In this document: piece by piece, positions 46,825 through 57,452 of the stretch
How positions within the stretch are numbered: the first letter of the stretch is position 1
Layout of the letters: each line of letters begins with the position of its first letter
Assembly: GCA_039720395.1 (NCBI GenBank)
Contig: CM077834.1
Location: 2,314,607 to 2,378,606 of the forward strand
Direction: 5' to 3'
Length of the DNA: 64,000 nucleotides
Source of the DNA: Liquidambar formosana
Lineage: Eukaryota > Streptophyta > Magnoliopsida > Saxifragales > Altingiaceae
The notes under the pieces: generated by a model
The model's input: the letters and a program-made list of their open reading frames with translations, nothing else
Told to the model about the DNA's origin: nothing
The model's database searches: none
Made by a program: the position numbers and the translations under genes

Positions 46825-46990
46825 TAGCGTTATTAATAATGGCACTTTTAGTTAAAGAGAAAGTAAAAATAAAGCACCGTTAGCTCTAACGCTTTCAGTA
46901 GCAAACAAAGTAAGAGAGAAAGCGCTATTAATAATAGAGCGCTCACTAAGGAAAGAGAGCGAGAGCGCTATTAATAGTAGTGCTTTTAAT
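46825..46990. repeat. Palindromic AGCGCTATTAATA repeats
   Basis: Three diverged copies: TAGCGTTATTAATAATGGCAC, AGCGCTATTAATAATAGAGC and AGCGCTATTAATAGTAGTG, with AG-rich spacers. The last ends in TAGTG, which could be the terminus of a CACTA element, but no second end was found. Confidence 0.5.
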
Positions 46991-47024
46991 AAAGGAGATT
47001 TTTTTTATTTTTTTATTTTTTTTT

Positions 47025-47025
<1 letters not shown>

Positions 47026-47055
<30 letters not shown>
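47026..47055. repeat. TTG microsatellite
   Basis: Ten uninterrupted TTG units after a T-rich run. Confidence 0.9.
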
Positions 47056-47716
47056 AATTGGAGAAGTTGAATGCCAAACTTAACTTATTCTAATTCTATT
47101 CTTTATGGGTTTATCCCATCTATCTCTCCCCTCGCCACTAGGAATACTACCCATTTGTCTTTCACCTTCTTTTGATCATCATTCAAATTGACAACTGCTA
47201 TTGAATTCTAGTAACACAAAATAACCATCTTTTTGGAGACATCAAATGACAAAAAACAACTCCCCCTCTCGGATTTGAATTTGGTGCAATTAGCTACTTT
47301 TATTGCATGGTGCAGTAAATGTAAGATCGATGACACTTGCGCAATGAAGAAAAATTGAGAATTGTTAGGTGTTGGGCGTTAAGTGCATCTCTCGAATTTC
47401 GGCCTTACCACATGTCATCAATCCTACATTTACTATACCATGCAGTAACTGTACCAAATCCAAATCCCTTCCTCACCCCACTCCATAATACAAAAAAATA
47501 AAATAAAATAAAAATTAAAATAAAATAAAAAAAATAAAAAAACATGTGGGAGGGAGAGTTACTGCCTCTTCTGGCATTGCAGGCACACCTTGTTTAACTT
47601 TTGTGGATTCTATAACGAAAATAATTAATTTTTGCATCCCCTTCCTGACTTCCTGTAGTTTCCCCTCTCTCATAACGAATGGGACTCATGTAGCACTTTC
47701 CATCACCTTAAGTGAT

Positions 47717-47800
47717 CCAATTTTTGGGGGTTCTATATATTGGGAATTACATATTGGTCCAATTTTTGGGGGTTCTATATATTGGGAATTACATATTGGT
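47717..47800. repeat. Perfect 42-bp tandem duplication
   Basis: CCAATTTTTGGGGGTTCTAT .. ATTACATATTGGT occurs at 47717-47758 and again, identical, at 47759-47800. TTGGTCCAGTT just after is matched inverted by AACTGGACCAA at about 47921, so the block may be one arm of a hairpin element. Confidence 0.9.
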
Positions 47801-48337
47801 CCAGTTAGGGCAAATAATCACATACTAATTCAAGTTAGTAGTCATTCTTAATTAAGTTAGTAGTCATATTTTACGAAATTAGTAATCATTTGTATTGATA
47901 TGTAATTCTTTTCCCATAACTGGACCAATCTATAATTCTCCCTTATATATCTATAATTTGTATATATATTATACATAATACATAGATCTATTGTATCCTA
48001 AGAAGCATCTATTTGTTGTACAATGAATCTTGAAAAACCTTTTGGCAATAATAATATTACTAAATCTTGATAATAATAATTATAATAATAATAATAATAA
48101 TATACTACATAGTGAGCACTAAAGGCAGAATAAATTAATAATTGTATAGACCATTTAATAATGAAGTTCATGGCCTACCAGACATCTCTTAGGCATATCA
48201 TTGCTCCACTTGGGTTCACCCATTTAAAGTTAAGATGCCCAAGGGCTAGGCATTATACATATAAAAATGGAGGGAGTCTCTGCGAAATACCAAAGGCCAC
48301 TTATCCATATCAATGGTCAAAAGGAGGGTAAATGATT

Positions 48338-48737
48338 GGGAACGGCTATTGCAACCCCTCATTCCTATAAGCTCACCCCCCATCCTTTAGGTTTTTAAGG
48401 TTTTATGCAAAATATAAAAAGTTTTTATGAAAACCGGCCATGATGTCCACTAGAAAACATCATTTTGAACAACTTTGCAGAAGAAAGTTTTTCCAAAATC
48501 TATCGTTTAAATATACTTTTTAACCATTTATAGCCTTTATTTCATTTTTTGCCAAAAAGTCTATCTAAACGATAAATTTTGGAAAAACTTTCTTCTGCAA
48601 AGTTGTTCAAAATGATGTTTTCTAGTGGACATCACGGCCGGTTTTTATAAAAACTTTTTATATTTTGCATAAAACCTTAAAAACCTAAAAGATGGGGGGT
48701 GGGCTTATAGGAATGTGGGGTTGCAATAGCCGTTCCC
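48338..48737. mobile_element. MULE-type foldback MITE, near-perfect palindrome, perfect 9-bp TSD
   Basis: Both ends start GGGAACGGCTATTGCAACCC in inverted orientation, and the inverted match continues for roughly 165 bp per arm with few differences (e.g. AAAACATCATTTTGAACAAC left, GTTGTTCAAAATGATGTTTT right). The unpaired centre is about 65 bp. TAAATGATT flanks it perfectly at 48329-48337 and 48738-48746. The 400-bp element has no coding capacity. It belongs to the same family as 29526-30362. Confidence 0.95.
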
Positions 48738-48746
48738 TAAATGATT

Positions 48747-49692
48747 TCATGTCTCAATAAATCCCCAAAAAGAGATCTCATAGGTCAAGTGGATTGACTG
48801 GCCAATGCGGCCCTAACGAAGCCGAGGAGGTAAGAGCCTGCCATTTTGCATTTAAAGAGCCACCTGTTGGTCCAGAAAATGGGCCCAAACTTGACATCGA
48901 CAGAAGGGTCCTGCCAATATGATCCAATTGATTCTCTTTGAGTGGTGGGGATGTGGTCAACTTCAACAGAGCCAGGCTAATCAATAGCCATAATTTAATC
49001 CTCCAACACTAATTAAATATAATTATATTGCCAAGTTTTCAAACCTAAAAGTTTATATTATTAGTTACTGTACCTATTTAATATGAAGTAATATCAAACT
49101 CATTATTTGATGGATATGAAATGTAGTATTTTTCCTATATTTCTTCCCCGTGTAAGCTTAACAAAATTAGATAATAAAAACGGACTTACAAATGAAACGG
49201 ATCTAGAAACAATATGCTTTAATAAAGTATTAACATTTTTGATATCATGTTAAAACGTATAATGATGAGAGAGAGAACTTGATAGTTTAATTCCGAAAAC
49301 ATTCTTTTATGTTTGGCATCATTTGATAATTCCCCTGGGAAGTGAGAAAATTTAAACATTTTAAACAATCCCCATTCATCCCCACTTCATAAAAGTGCAT
49401 GGGCATAGCACATGTTACCCTCCTGATGTATATATTTATTTTGAAGAATCAAGGGATGCGCCTGACTTTCATATGAGATCATATTTGATAGTAATTGCAT
49501 AGAAGAGAAATTATTTTGATTGGGTGAAATCTTTTCCATTTCATCTCAACCAACTCTACAAGTAAAAACATATATAATACCTGAGAGTTGCAAAAAACTA
49601 TTAGAGAGAAAGTGAAGTTTGGTGGGATTCATCATTTAGAAAATTGATATATTATAATTAAAATGCTAAAGAGAGAGAATGAGATGGGACTA
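48747..49692. other. Intergenic DNA between two foldback elements
   Basis: Unclassified AT-rich DNA; no gene or bounded repeat seen. Confidence 0.5.
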
Positions 49693-49701
49693 TTATTTAA
49701 T

Positions 49702-50097
49702 GGGGAAGGATCCGTTTATATCCGGTGTAAAACTTTTTACTCTTACACCTTTCAATATCTTTTTGTAGACATAATATTTCGCCAATCCAACCATTGGATT
49801 AGATACTTTATTCATACACGTTATGCATGCCAAACTTCAAGTAAATCAGATATTGGGAAACATTTAATCTGTAAACTTACTTTTTCTTTAATCATAAATA
49901 AAACTATAATATGGGGCGTTTTATGAATGACGTATATAGCTCCTAATGTCCGATTTACTTAAAATTCGGCATGCATGACGTGCATGAATACAGAACCTAA
50001 TCCAACGGTTGAATTGACGAAATATTATTCTCGCAAAAGGATATCGAGAGATGTAAAAATAAAAAAATTTACACTAAATGTAAACAAATTCCTCCTC
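49702..50097. mobile_element. Second foldback MITE with perfect 9-bp TSD
   Basis: TTATTTAAT flanks it at 49693-49701 and 50098-50106. The arms are diverged inverted copies: CATAATATTTCGCCAATCCA .. CCATTGGATTAGATAC on the left corresponds to GAATAATATTTCGTCAATTC .. CCGTTGGATTAGGTTC on the opposite strand at the right; arms are about 150 bp. Its termini (GGGGAAGGATCC / GAGGAGGAATTT) differ from the other foldback, so it is a separate family. A spurious 87-codon frame crosses it. Confidence 0.9.
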
Positions 50098-50106
50098 TTA
50101 TTTAAT

Positions 50107-52979
50107 ATATTATACATTAAAAAAAATCAAGATAAGAGAGTCGGAGGAAAGTCAAGTAGGACCTATTTTTAAAAGTAAAAATTAGCGAGGGAGAGAGAAC
50201 TTAGGTGGGCTTATCTATGATGAAATAATTGAATGTAAATGAAGGTGAAATTGAATAATTATCAAAGGGTGGTGTATATTAATGCCATGTCATCTTTATA
50301 GTGGATATTAAATTATGTATGTGTTTCACCTAGTCCTTATGAACCCACCTTTTTTTCTTGTTCTTCCCTATATTTTTCCTTTTTTTTTTTTTTTTGGCTT
50401 AGGTTTCGTGATCATAGATCTTTACATGTTTGGAGAATGCTATCCATATCCACAATATCCGGTCGTCACATTATAGTTGATACATGTATAATACGTGACA
50501 TAGATAATTGATATATATGTAATATGAGTCGTGTTATAGATTTCATATGGATATGTGTCACTCACGCATCAATCGCAACATTACAATTTGATAACTGTGA
50601 ATAGAATTCTCTTACAAGTTTACAAGTGGACATTAGAAAATCATTTGCACGATTATGACATGTGCACTACTCTACCGCTTTATGAAAGGTTTGTAGACGT
50701 AATGGGTTACATAAGACACAGTCAAGAATCACTGAACTGAAATGTCGGGTATTATCTTCATTTGAAAAAGAACCGAAATTCCACAATAGTTTAAGAAAAA
50801 TTCGTCATAGCGTAGAGGCAACGGTGACCGTTGAACCGACTAAGTTGGACAACCTTTTTTTTTTTTTTCACATGCTTTATCCCTTCGAGTAAAATTACCA
50901 TGAAGCCATCCTAGTGGGAATGAATGAGTCTGTTGATGAAATGTCTTCTTATATTTAAAAAAAATATTATATATATTAATGTCAAGACTCTGCCATTTGA
51001 TATACGGGGACTTTTTGAAAATCCCCCATTTACAAAATGGTGTATTTAAATGTAAAACAATTTGATAGCACTTTTAGATTAAGGTTTAATAATCTTTGTC
51101 ATCTACAAATATTTGATTAGAATTTTGTGTTAAATTTAGGCTTTACTTGGATCTCAGAAATAACGAGTGTAAGGAAAGGAAAATGGACAAATTGGCTTAG
51201 AAATTGATATATATTTTTTAATATTATTACCATGTTTGTTTTTTTCTTCTTCTTCTTCTTCTTCTTCTTTCATTTTTTTGTTTTTTTCAAGTTTTTAAAA
51301 ATCCAAATAAAGGCAAGAAAAATGGTAAAGAAATCAAATTCTTTATCCAAATTTTCTTTTTTAACTGGGGTGTGTGCCGCATTAGCTATTATAAATACAC
51401 CGCATCTATTGTTACATGCCACGTCCATTTTATATTCACAATAACTTTTAACGAAAATTTTGATTGACCATAATTCTCATGTCATCTATTATATCAGTTG
51501 GACAAACCAATTTAAATGAGTTATGTTACATAACATTGTTATAAATTTTGTATGAATACATGGGTTCATTTTAATATATTTCTAAATAAATTTATATAAA
51601 TCAACAAAATAAGTTTTATTTGATTAAATAAAAATAATATATTTATATATACATCATGAAAGAGAACTTGGGGAGAGAGATGAAAGCACCCTCGTATCCT
51701 TATTCTACCACAGAGTAATAAGTTTTTATATTTTTTTTTTCCTAAGGCTAAACACTCCACACATTGAGAAAACCCATAAATATCTCAAAATAGAGACATA
51801 GAACCCCAAAAGAGCAAATAGAAGAATAAAAACAAAACAGACCAAATAGTAAAATATTTTATAATGAGTTTTCTTAAGAACACACGTTAAATAATAATTA
51901 ATAACTTAATTATCACATTAAAAATAATGAAAATAAATTAAAAATAATAAAAATTATTTTAGAAAATATAAAAATATTTAGAAAACTATGAAAACATATT
52001 CTCCTGTAAAAAGGAAAACCCTCTCATAATAGAGGAAGGCAGGCTGCGGAATCATCTTTTGTGTGTATTCGGACATCTCAAATTCCGATCGCCTTAATTT
52101 ATTTTTTTAAAGAAGCAATACGTCATCACAAACGTCACACGTAGCCACTTTTTCTATTACTAGTCAAACCTTGCCGTCTAAGAAAGAGAATTCCCTATTT
52201 GCCCCTTTGTACCAAAGAATATTCTCGATTCCTTGCACCCAACCAAAGTGTCCCATCATGACCTTGTCTACTATCGCCGGTGGAAGAAATATGAACTATG
52301 TGTCAAATTTTAGGTTCACACGTGCACTTTTTAAATAAATAAATAAATAAGTGTATTTTTTTCATTTTACATATTTTGCAGTTTGTCTCGCATTTCTACT
52401 TTAGAATAACAACGTTTTCAAAATGAAAAAAAAAAATAAAAATCCACGTGTGGAGCATGTTCACTCAGAAGCAATATTAGAGGGATTTTAGATTGGATTT
52501 TAGATTCGTTTAGAGTTCAATATAAATTATTATTAACTTAATTAATAATGATTACTAATTATAATTATTTTTCAATAGTCCGACCAATTTAAGATTTCCC
52601 CTATTTTAAAACCCAATCCTATCTGGATGGCTGGAGCATTTGTTTTTTTTTTTTTTTTAAATAACAAAAAGAAAAATCGTAATTTGATACGTTTATGACT
52701 TCTCAGTGTTCAAATCTAAACTCAATAGTTCAAGCTATTAATTAATTAATAAATGTATTTACTTTTACGTTTATTTTTGCGATAGATTCTTTTTCTTATC
52801 AAAAATTAATTATGAAAATTTTCCTTATGAGTACATTATACCTAGTTAACCGAAGTCATCTAATTTATTGAATAGGGTTGAACCAATCCAATCATTTAAC
52901 TGAATGAATTTATAGACTAATTTCAAAGACATTACTCACTAAGTGAAGTTAAAATTTTATTTACCCAGAAAAAGAAAAA
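50107..52979. other. Intergenic DNA, no gene seen
   Basis: AT-rich. It holds a T/CTT run (51239-51290), several A- and T-runs, and no protein-like frame. The area may be decayed transposon DNA, but no ends are visible. Confidence 0.5.
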
Positions 52980-53345
52980 GGCACTATTTGGTTGCACTTT
53001 TTAAAAGATCTTTTTTTAAGTAGTAAAAGTCACTTTGTACTTTTTGTTTTTTTGCTTGTAAGTAGAAGCAACAAATGCAAATGTGCGTTTGGTAAAATTG
53101 ATTTCGCCAGTGATCTTTTGGATGTAATGGGAAACTCTACCGAGTCATCGTTGCCCAAACGGAAGCTTAGGACAGGCATAACCTCTCTCAGTTGTAAATT
53201 TTTTAAGTTAAGGTCAAACTCATTCAAAAGATAAAAAAGATTTTTAGAAGCAAATCTTTATTGCTTTTGTTTAAAATCAAATATTTTACTTTTTGCTTTC
53301 TAGAAGACCTTTTTATTTCCTCTAACCAAACAATGCTTTTTTGCT
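52980..53345. mobile_element. Possible degenerate hAT-like MITE
   Basis: GGCACTATTTGGTTGCACTT on the left is weakly mirrored by CTAACCAAACAATGCTTTTT on the right. Internal sequence is rich in AAAAGT/ACTTTT motifs. The TSD is not identified, so this is tentative. Confidence 0.35.
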
Positions 53346-54298
53346 TTTACAACTTTTTGTTTTCAAAATCAAAAAAGATGTTAAAATAAGTACAACTAAA
53401 TGATGTATTTAGAAAAAGAAGAAAAAAAAAAAAAAAGGTTAAAAAAGGCTATGCCATGTGTAATATCATGATTTGGAATGTGTTCGTTGCTACAGTATTC
53501 AAACAAAGAATGCAGTCCAGTATAATTATGTATGATGTAAGCCTTGCTAGAAAGAAAAATTGAACTAACTCTCAAGAGAGACTTAGTTACAATAGATTCA
53601 AAAGGATGTGGACATCTTCCTAAATATGGTCTACCTTACAAGCCTAGCTTTATTGTGAGGGATCCCATCTCGTTCAAAACTTCAAATGATCCCACCCCAA
53701 TTCAATTCTCATTGATAGGAAACCTAATAGTGCAAGTTGGGACCCCTTGCTTGCTCACCCATTATTGTCCTTGTTCTATCACTATCTTGCCCTATTATAG
53801 AAAAAGGTACAATGTTGATAGGGTTATGAAAATGTGCACCATCTACTCTGCCGCGTCAATTAATGTTTAGGATAAATATGCCTCTCCTTCTAGATAGTAA
53901 ATTATAATTATAAAACAAATATAATAAACATTTTAAGAATAGGCTTTACTTAGACAGGTTCAAATTTTGTGATAATCTTAAACACTGTTGAATTTTCACT
54001 TTCCATCGCGTCATTGATCAAACTTACCAAAGATATGTGTGGCTAAAATAAGGATGGGACTAAACTAGAAGTGGGTCATAGGAACCCAAAACTATAAAAA
54101 TCTTATCCATTAGAGGAGATAAATTTTTGAATTAACATCTTTTACATTTTCTCACTTCAATTCCAAAATTTTAGATCATTCTTAGCATACAAAATTCTCT
54201 TATTGGGACAAATTATTATCTTTGTTAGGGGAAAGCTAATCACATGCAAACTGGTGTAATTGGTGCATGTTATACATGCCTGAGTCGAGTTTCCTGAG

Positions 54299-55085
54299 TC
54301 GAGTTTGGATTTGATACTGTGTTTCAAAAACTCAGCACTGTGTTGGGTTTAATTGTAGTTATTGGATGAGTGTTTTGATGGCTTATATTAAAACATTAAA
54401 AAGTTGCCACTAAAATAATCAAAATGACCTTAGCAACGATATTTTAATTTAATATGTTAATACATTCATTCAATGACTGCAATTGACCTAGTACAGTGCT
54501 GAGTTTTTGGAACTCAGCACTAAATTCAAACTCGAACTAAACTATGATGCCTTTGTGATGAGGAAAACTTATAATTACTCTATTCCTAAATTATTGGCTT
54601 CCTTTCATTTTTTGAAAGTTTCAAAATCATTGCCACATTCCAAAAGTCAATGATTTTTTTATTTTGTTTCTTAAACTACCCTTAAAAAAGTGTTCTTTTT
54701 ATTTTTTTTTTCCAATGTTATGTACACTTGAGAGTAAAATTGGAATGTCAAAATATATGTATTGATGTGAAAGCATTTAACAGGGTTTCCTTAAAAAGCG
54801 TGTTTTTTTTTTATTTTTTTTTTATTTTTTTAAGGGGTAAATATGTTGGGTTTAATTGTAACTATTGGATGAATGTTTCAATGGCTTGAATTAAAACATC
54901 AAAAAGTTACTACTGAAATAATCAAAATGACCTTAGCAATGATATTTTAATATAATTTGTTAAGACATTCATCCAATGACTGCAATTAACCCATTACAGT
55001 GCTTAGTTCCAAAAACTCAACATTGAATCCAAACTCGAGCCAAACCATGATGCCTTGTGATGAGAAAAACTTATATGTAACTGTA
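54299..55085. repeat. Tandemly duplicated foldback segment with a MITE between the copies
   Basis: Copy 1 (54299-54535, flank to about 54575) is itself an inverted repeat: TCGAGTTTGGATTTGATACT at the left pairs with the right end TTCAAACTCGA, and CTCAGCACTG with CAGTGCTGAG. Copy 2 (54844-55038, flank to 55085) repeats it directly but lacks the left end. Both share the right flank ACTATGATGCC / CCATGATGCC and GATGAGGAAAACTTATA-like sequence. Confidence 0.78.
54578..54838. mobile_element. Decayed Stowaway MITE, related to 1879-2139 but inverted
   Basis: Read on the minus strand it aligns with the TIM50-intron element: AAGCGTG, GCTTTCACATCAATA, CATTCCAATTTTA.TCTCAAGT and TTTGGAATG occur in the same order as AACACGCTTTTTAAG, GCTTTCACATCAATATATTT, AATTCCAATTTTTCCCTCAA and TTTTGGAATGGG. 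A TA lies at the left end (54576-54577); the terminal CTCCCTC has decayed to CTCTATTC. Confidence 0.75.
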
Positions 55086-55468
55086 ATACGACTAATGTTG
55101 TGCCTCAAACCAAATGAGAGTGAAATAAAATAAAATTGTTAAAATATTTTTTGATTCCATAATTCTATAATACGACTAATCTTTTTATAGATTTGTCTCT
55201 TAAGCTCTTTTTTGAAACTGGTTTTCTTCTTGTTGGAGAGTCTTCAAATGCCTTTTTATTCTTCTTATGTGAGCTAGATTGTGGCATTATAAGCCATTAA
55301 AATTAGACTGTTTGGTTTTTGTTTCCTTATTTCCTTGTATGCTTTCTTATTTACTTTAGTTTTCTTTTTTTAATAAAATTTGGAGCTGAAGGCAGATAAT
55401 GGTGAGTGCTTTGGGTGCCAACCTAATTGGGATTCATTGTTCCTTTTTAATGCTTTTAGCTCTTTCTG

Positions 55469-55469
55469 A

Positions 55470-55511
<42 letters not shown>
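55469..55511. repeat. TA microsatellite
   Basis: About 20 uninterrupted TA units, followed within 15 bases by an A-run. Confidence 0.9.
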
Positions 55512-55514
<3 letters not shown>

Positions 55515-55995
55515 TAATGATTAAAAAAAAAAAAAACCTCCTATTAACCTATGAGACTACATGACTGTGTCACAATTATATAAAAAGCTTATTCCTTTCG
55601 CACGAACCATTTACAACGCATGAACTGTCAGTCATTCCTCACACTTGTTAATTGGATAATCGCTTTTCTTACAAATTAGTGGCCGGCGGCAAAGGAGATT
55701 TATTAAATTTATGATTATGGAGGATTGTAGGGTATAAATAATTAAATATAGGTACAGCATAATATTCTTCCATGGCGCGTGGGGACGTTGATGTGATACG
55801 AGAAGGAACACCGTACTCAAGAAAACTGCATAAATTGGACTCTTTAACTCGTGGGATCGTGTCCCTCCCAACCAAAGACCAGCCTTTGTCAACCCAAACA
55901 ATCACCACAAATTCCCCTTTTTCATTTTTATTTTTTAAATATTTGTATTATATAATAATTTCTCTCTAAATTACCCCAAGAAAATCTCTTTCTCC
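55512..55995. other. Presumed promoter region of the serine acetyltransferase gene
   Basis: Contains a segment (55553-55585) related to the right end of the hairpin MITE at 9501-9670. A clear TATA box was not chosen because several AT-rich candidates exist (55735-55745, 55935-55960). Confidence 0.4.
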
Positions 55996-57249
55996 ATGAA
56001 AGTTCTGGTCATACCTGGATCCTCACCCAGTCACCTGGCTCTATATAACCCCCAACCTTCTTTCTCAGCCCCATATCATCGTCTCACCCCCAAACTTTTC
56101 TCTCCACAAGGACCACAAATATTTTTCCTTTCTATGTCCATTTCTTCGCTCAAATCACCTATCATACCTGATCCAATTTTCTCTCGTCCTAAACACCCAA
56201 AACTCTCCACTTTAATGGCCGCTTGTGTCGACACTTCAAGAACAGAGACTGCTCAGACAAATCCACTTTCCCGGGAACCAAACATGTCCTGTATGGATGA
56301 TCATGCGTACAAGTACGCGAATTTCTGCAGGCCCAGTTTTTCTGATGTTGTTTCTTGCGCACCCATTAGCCAGAATCATCCAAAAACCATCCCTAAACCT
56401 GCGGTTGTGGTTGGTACAGACCGAGATGAAGATGGGGGTCATGATCTATGGCTGAAAATGCAAGATGAAGCTCGATCAGACGTTGAACAAGAGCCCGTAT
56501 TATACAACTATTATTGCGGTTCGATTTTGTCACAAAATTCACTAGAAAACGCCTTGGCCAATCATCTTTCAGTGAAGTTAAGCTATTCAAGTCTTCCTAG
56601 TAGTACTCTGTACGATATTTTGATGGGTGTTCTTGCAGAGGATCAAGAAATCATCAGAGCAGTGAAAGAGGACTTGAAAGCTGTGAAGGAGAGAGACCCA
56701 GCTTGCGTGAGTTATGTGCATTGTTTCTTGAATTTCAAAGGGTTTCTTGCAATCCAAGCTCATAGGGTGGCACATAAATTATGGTCACAAGGCAGGAAAG
56801 TTGTGGCACTATTGATTCAAAACAGAGTGTCTGAGGTATTTGCAGTGGACATCCATCCGGGGGCGAAAATTGGACGGGGGATATTGCTCGATCACGCGAC
56901 TGGAGTCGTGATCGGAGAGACGGCGGTGGTAGGAAATAATGTGTCAATTTTGCATAATGTGACTTTGGGAGGGACTGGTAAGGCTTCTGGGGACAGACAT
57001 CCAAAGATTGGGGATGGCGTGTTGATAGGTGCAGGGACTTGTGTTTTGGGGAATGTTAGGATTGGTGAAGGTGCTAAGATTGGTGCTGGTTCACTGGTGT
57101 TAAAGGAAGTGCCACCAAGGACTACTGCAGTTGGGAACCCAGCCAGGTTGATTGGAGGGAAGGATAACCCAATTAAGCTTGATAAGATTCCTAGTTTTAC
57201 TATGGATCATACTTCACATATATGTGAGTGGTCTGATTATGTCATTTAG
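55996..57249 (+). CDS. SERAT2: Serine O-acetyltransferase, SERAT2 class (chloroplast/mitochondrial)
   Basis: It makes O-acetylserine from serine and acetyl-CoA, the last step before cysteine synthesis, and forms the cysteine synthase complex with OAS-(thiol)lyase. Single exon, 417 residues, as usual for plant SATs. The N-terminal SAT domain includes NALANHLSVKLSYSSLPSST and KERDPACVSYVHCFLNFKGF. The left-handed beta-helix carries the catalytic HPGAKIGRGILLDHATGVVI and GNNVSILHNVTLGGTGK, then hexapeptides (KIGDGVLIGAGTCVLGNVRI). The C-terminus ends EWSDYVI; the final Ile is needed for OASTL binding in this family. The first 73 residues (Ser/Pro-rich) look like a transit peptide. Other in-frame ATGs at 56134 (MSISSLKSP) and 56215 (MAACVDTSR) could give shorter forms; MAAC resembles the internal Met of Arabidopsis SERAT2;2. 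Upstream neighbour S10 is also adjacent in Arabidopsis. Confidence 0.96.
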   Translation: MKVLVIPGSSPSHLALYNPQPSFSAPYHRLTPKLFSPQGPQIFFLSMSISSLKSPIIPDPIFSRPKHPKLSTLMAACVDTSRTETAQTNPLSREPNMSCMDDHAYKYANFCRPSFSDVVSCAPISQNHPKTIPKPAVVVGTDRDEDGGHDLWLKMQDEARSDVEQEPVLYNYYCGSILSQNSLENALANHLSVKLSYSSLPSSTLYDILMGVLAEDQEIIRAVKEDLKAVKERDPACVSYVHCFLNFKGFLAIQAHRVAHKLWSQGRKVVALLIQNRVSEVFAVDIHPGAKIGRGILLDHATGVVIGETAVVGNNVSILHNVTLGGTGKASGDRHPKIGDGVLIGAGTCVLGNVRIGEGAKIGAGSLVLKEVPPRTTAVGNPARLIGGKDNPIKLDKIPSFTMDHTSHICEWSDYVI

Positions 57250-57452
57250 AGGCCCTTTTTTTTTCTTTTCTTTTTTTTTTTTTTTTTGTCACAATTTAAT
57301 CTCCTCTTAATTTTGCTTAGTTTTTTGGAATTTGGCTTTTAGTTTTGTTTGTTTGTAAGTGAGAATTTTCGTTCTCCTATTAACAAATATGGACCCTTTG
57401 AGCAGGTAGTTTATCCTAAGCAAGATTTGTATATTGAAGTTTTGTAATTTTA

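Noticed and set aside
53544..53870. 108-codon plus-strand frame
   Set aside because: Begins at TTG, not ATG, has no recognisable domain and lies in AT-rich intergenic DNA.
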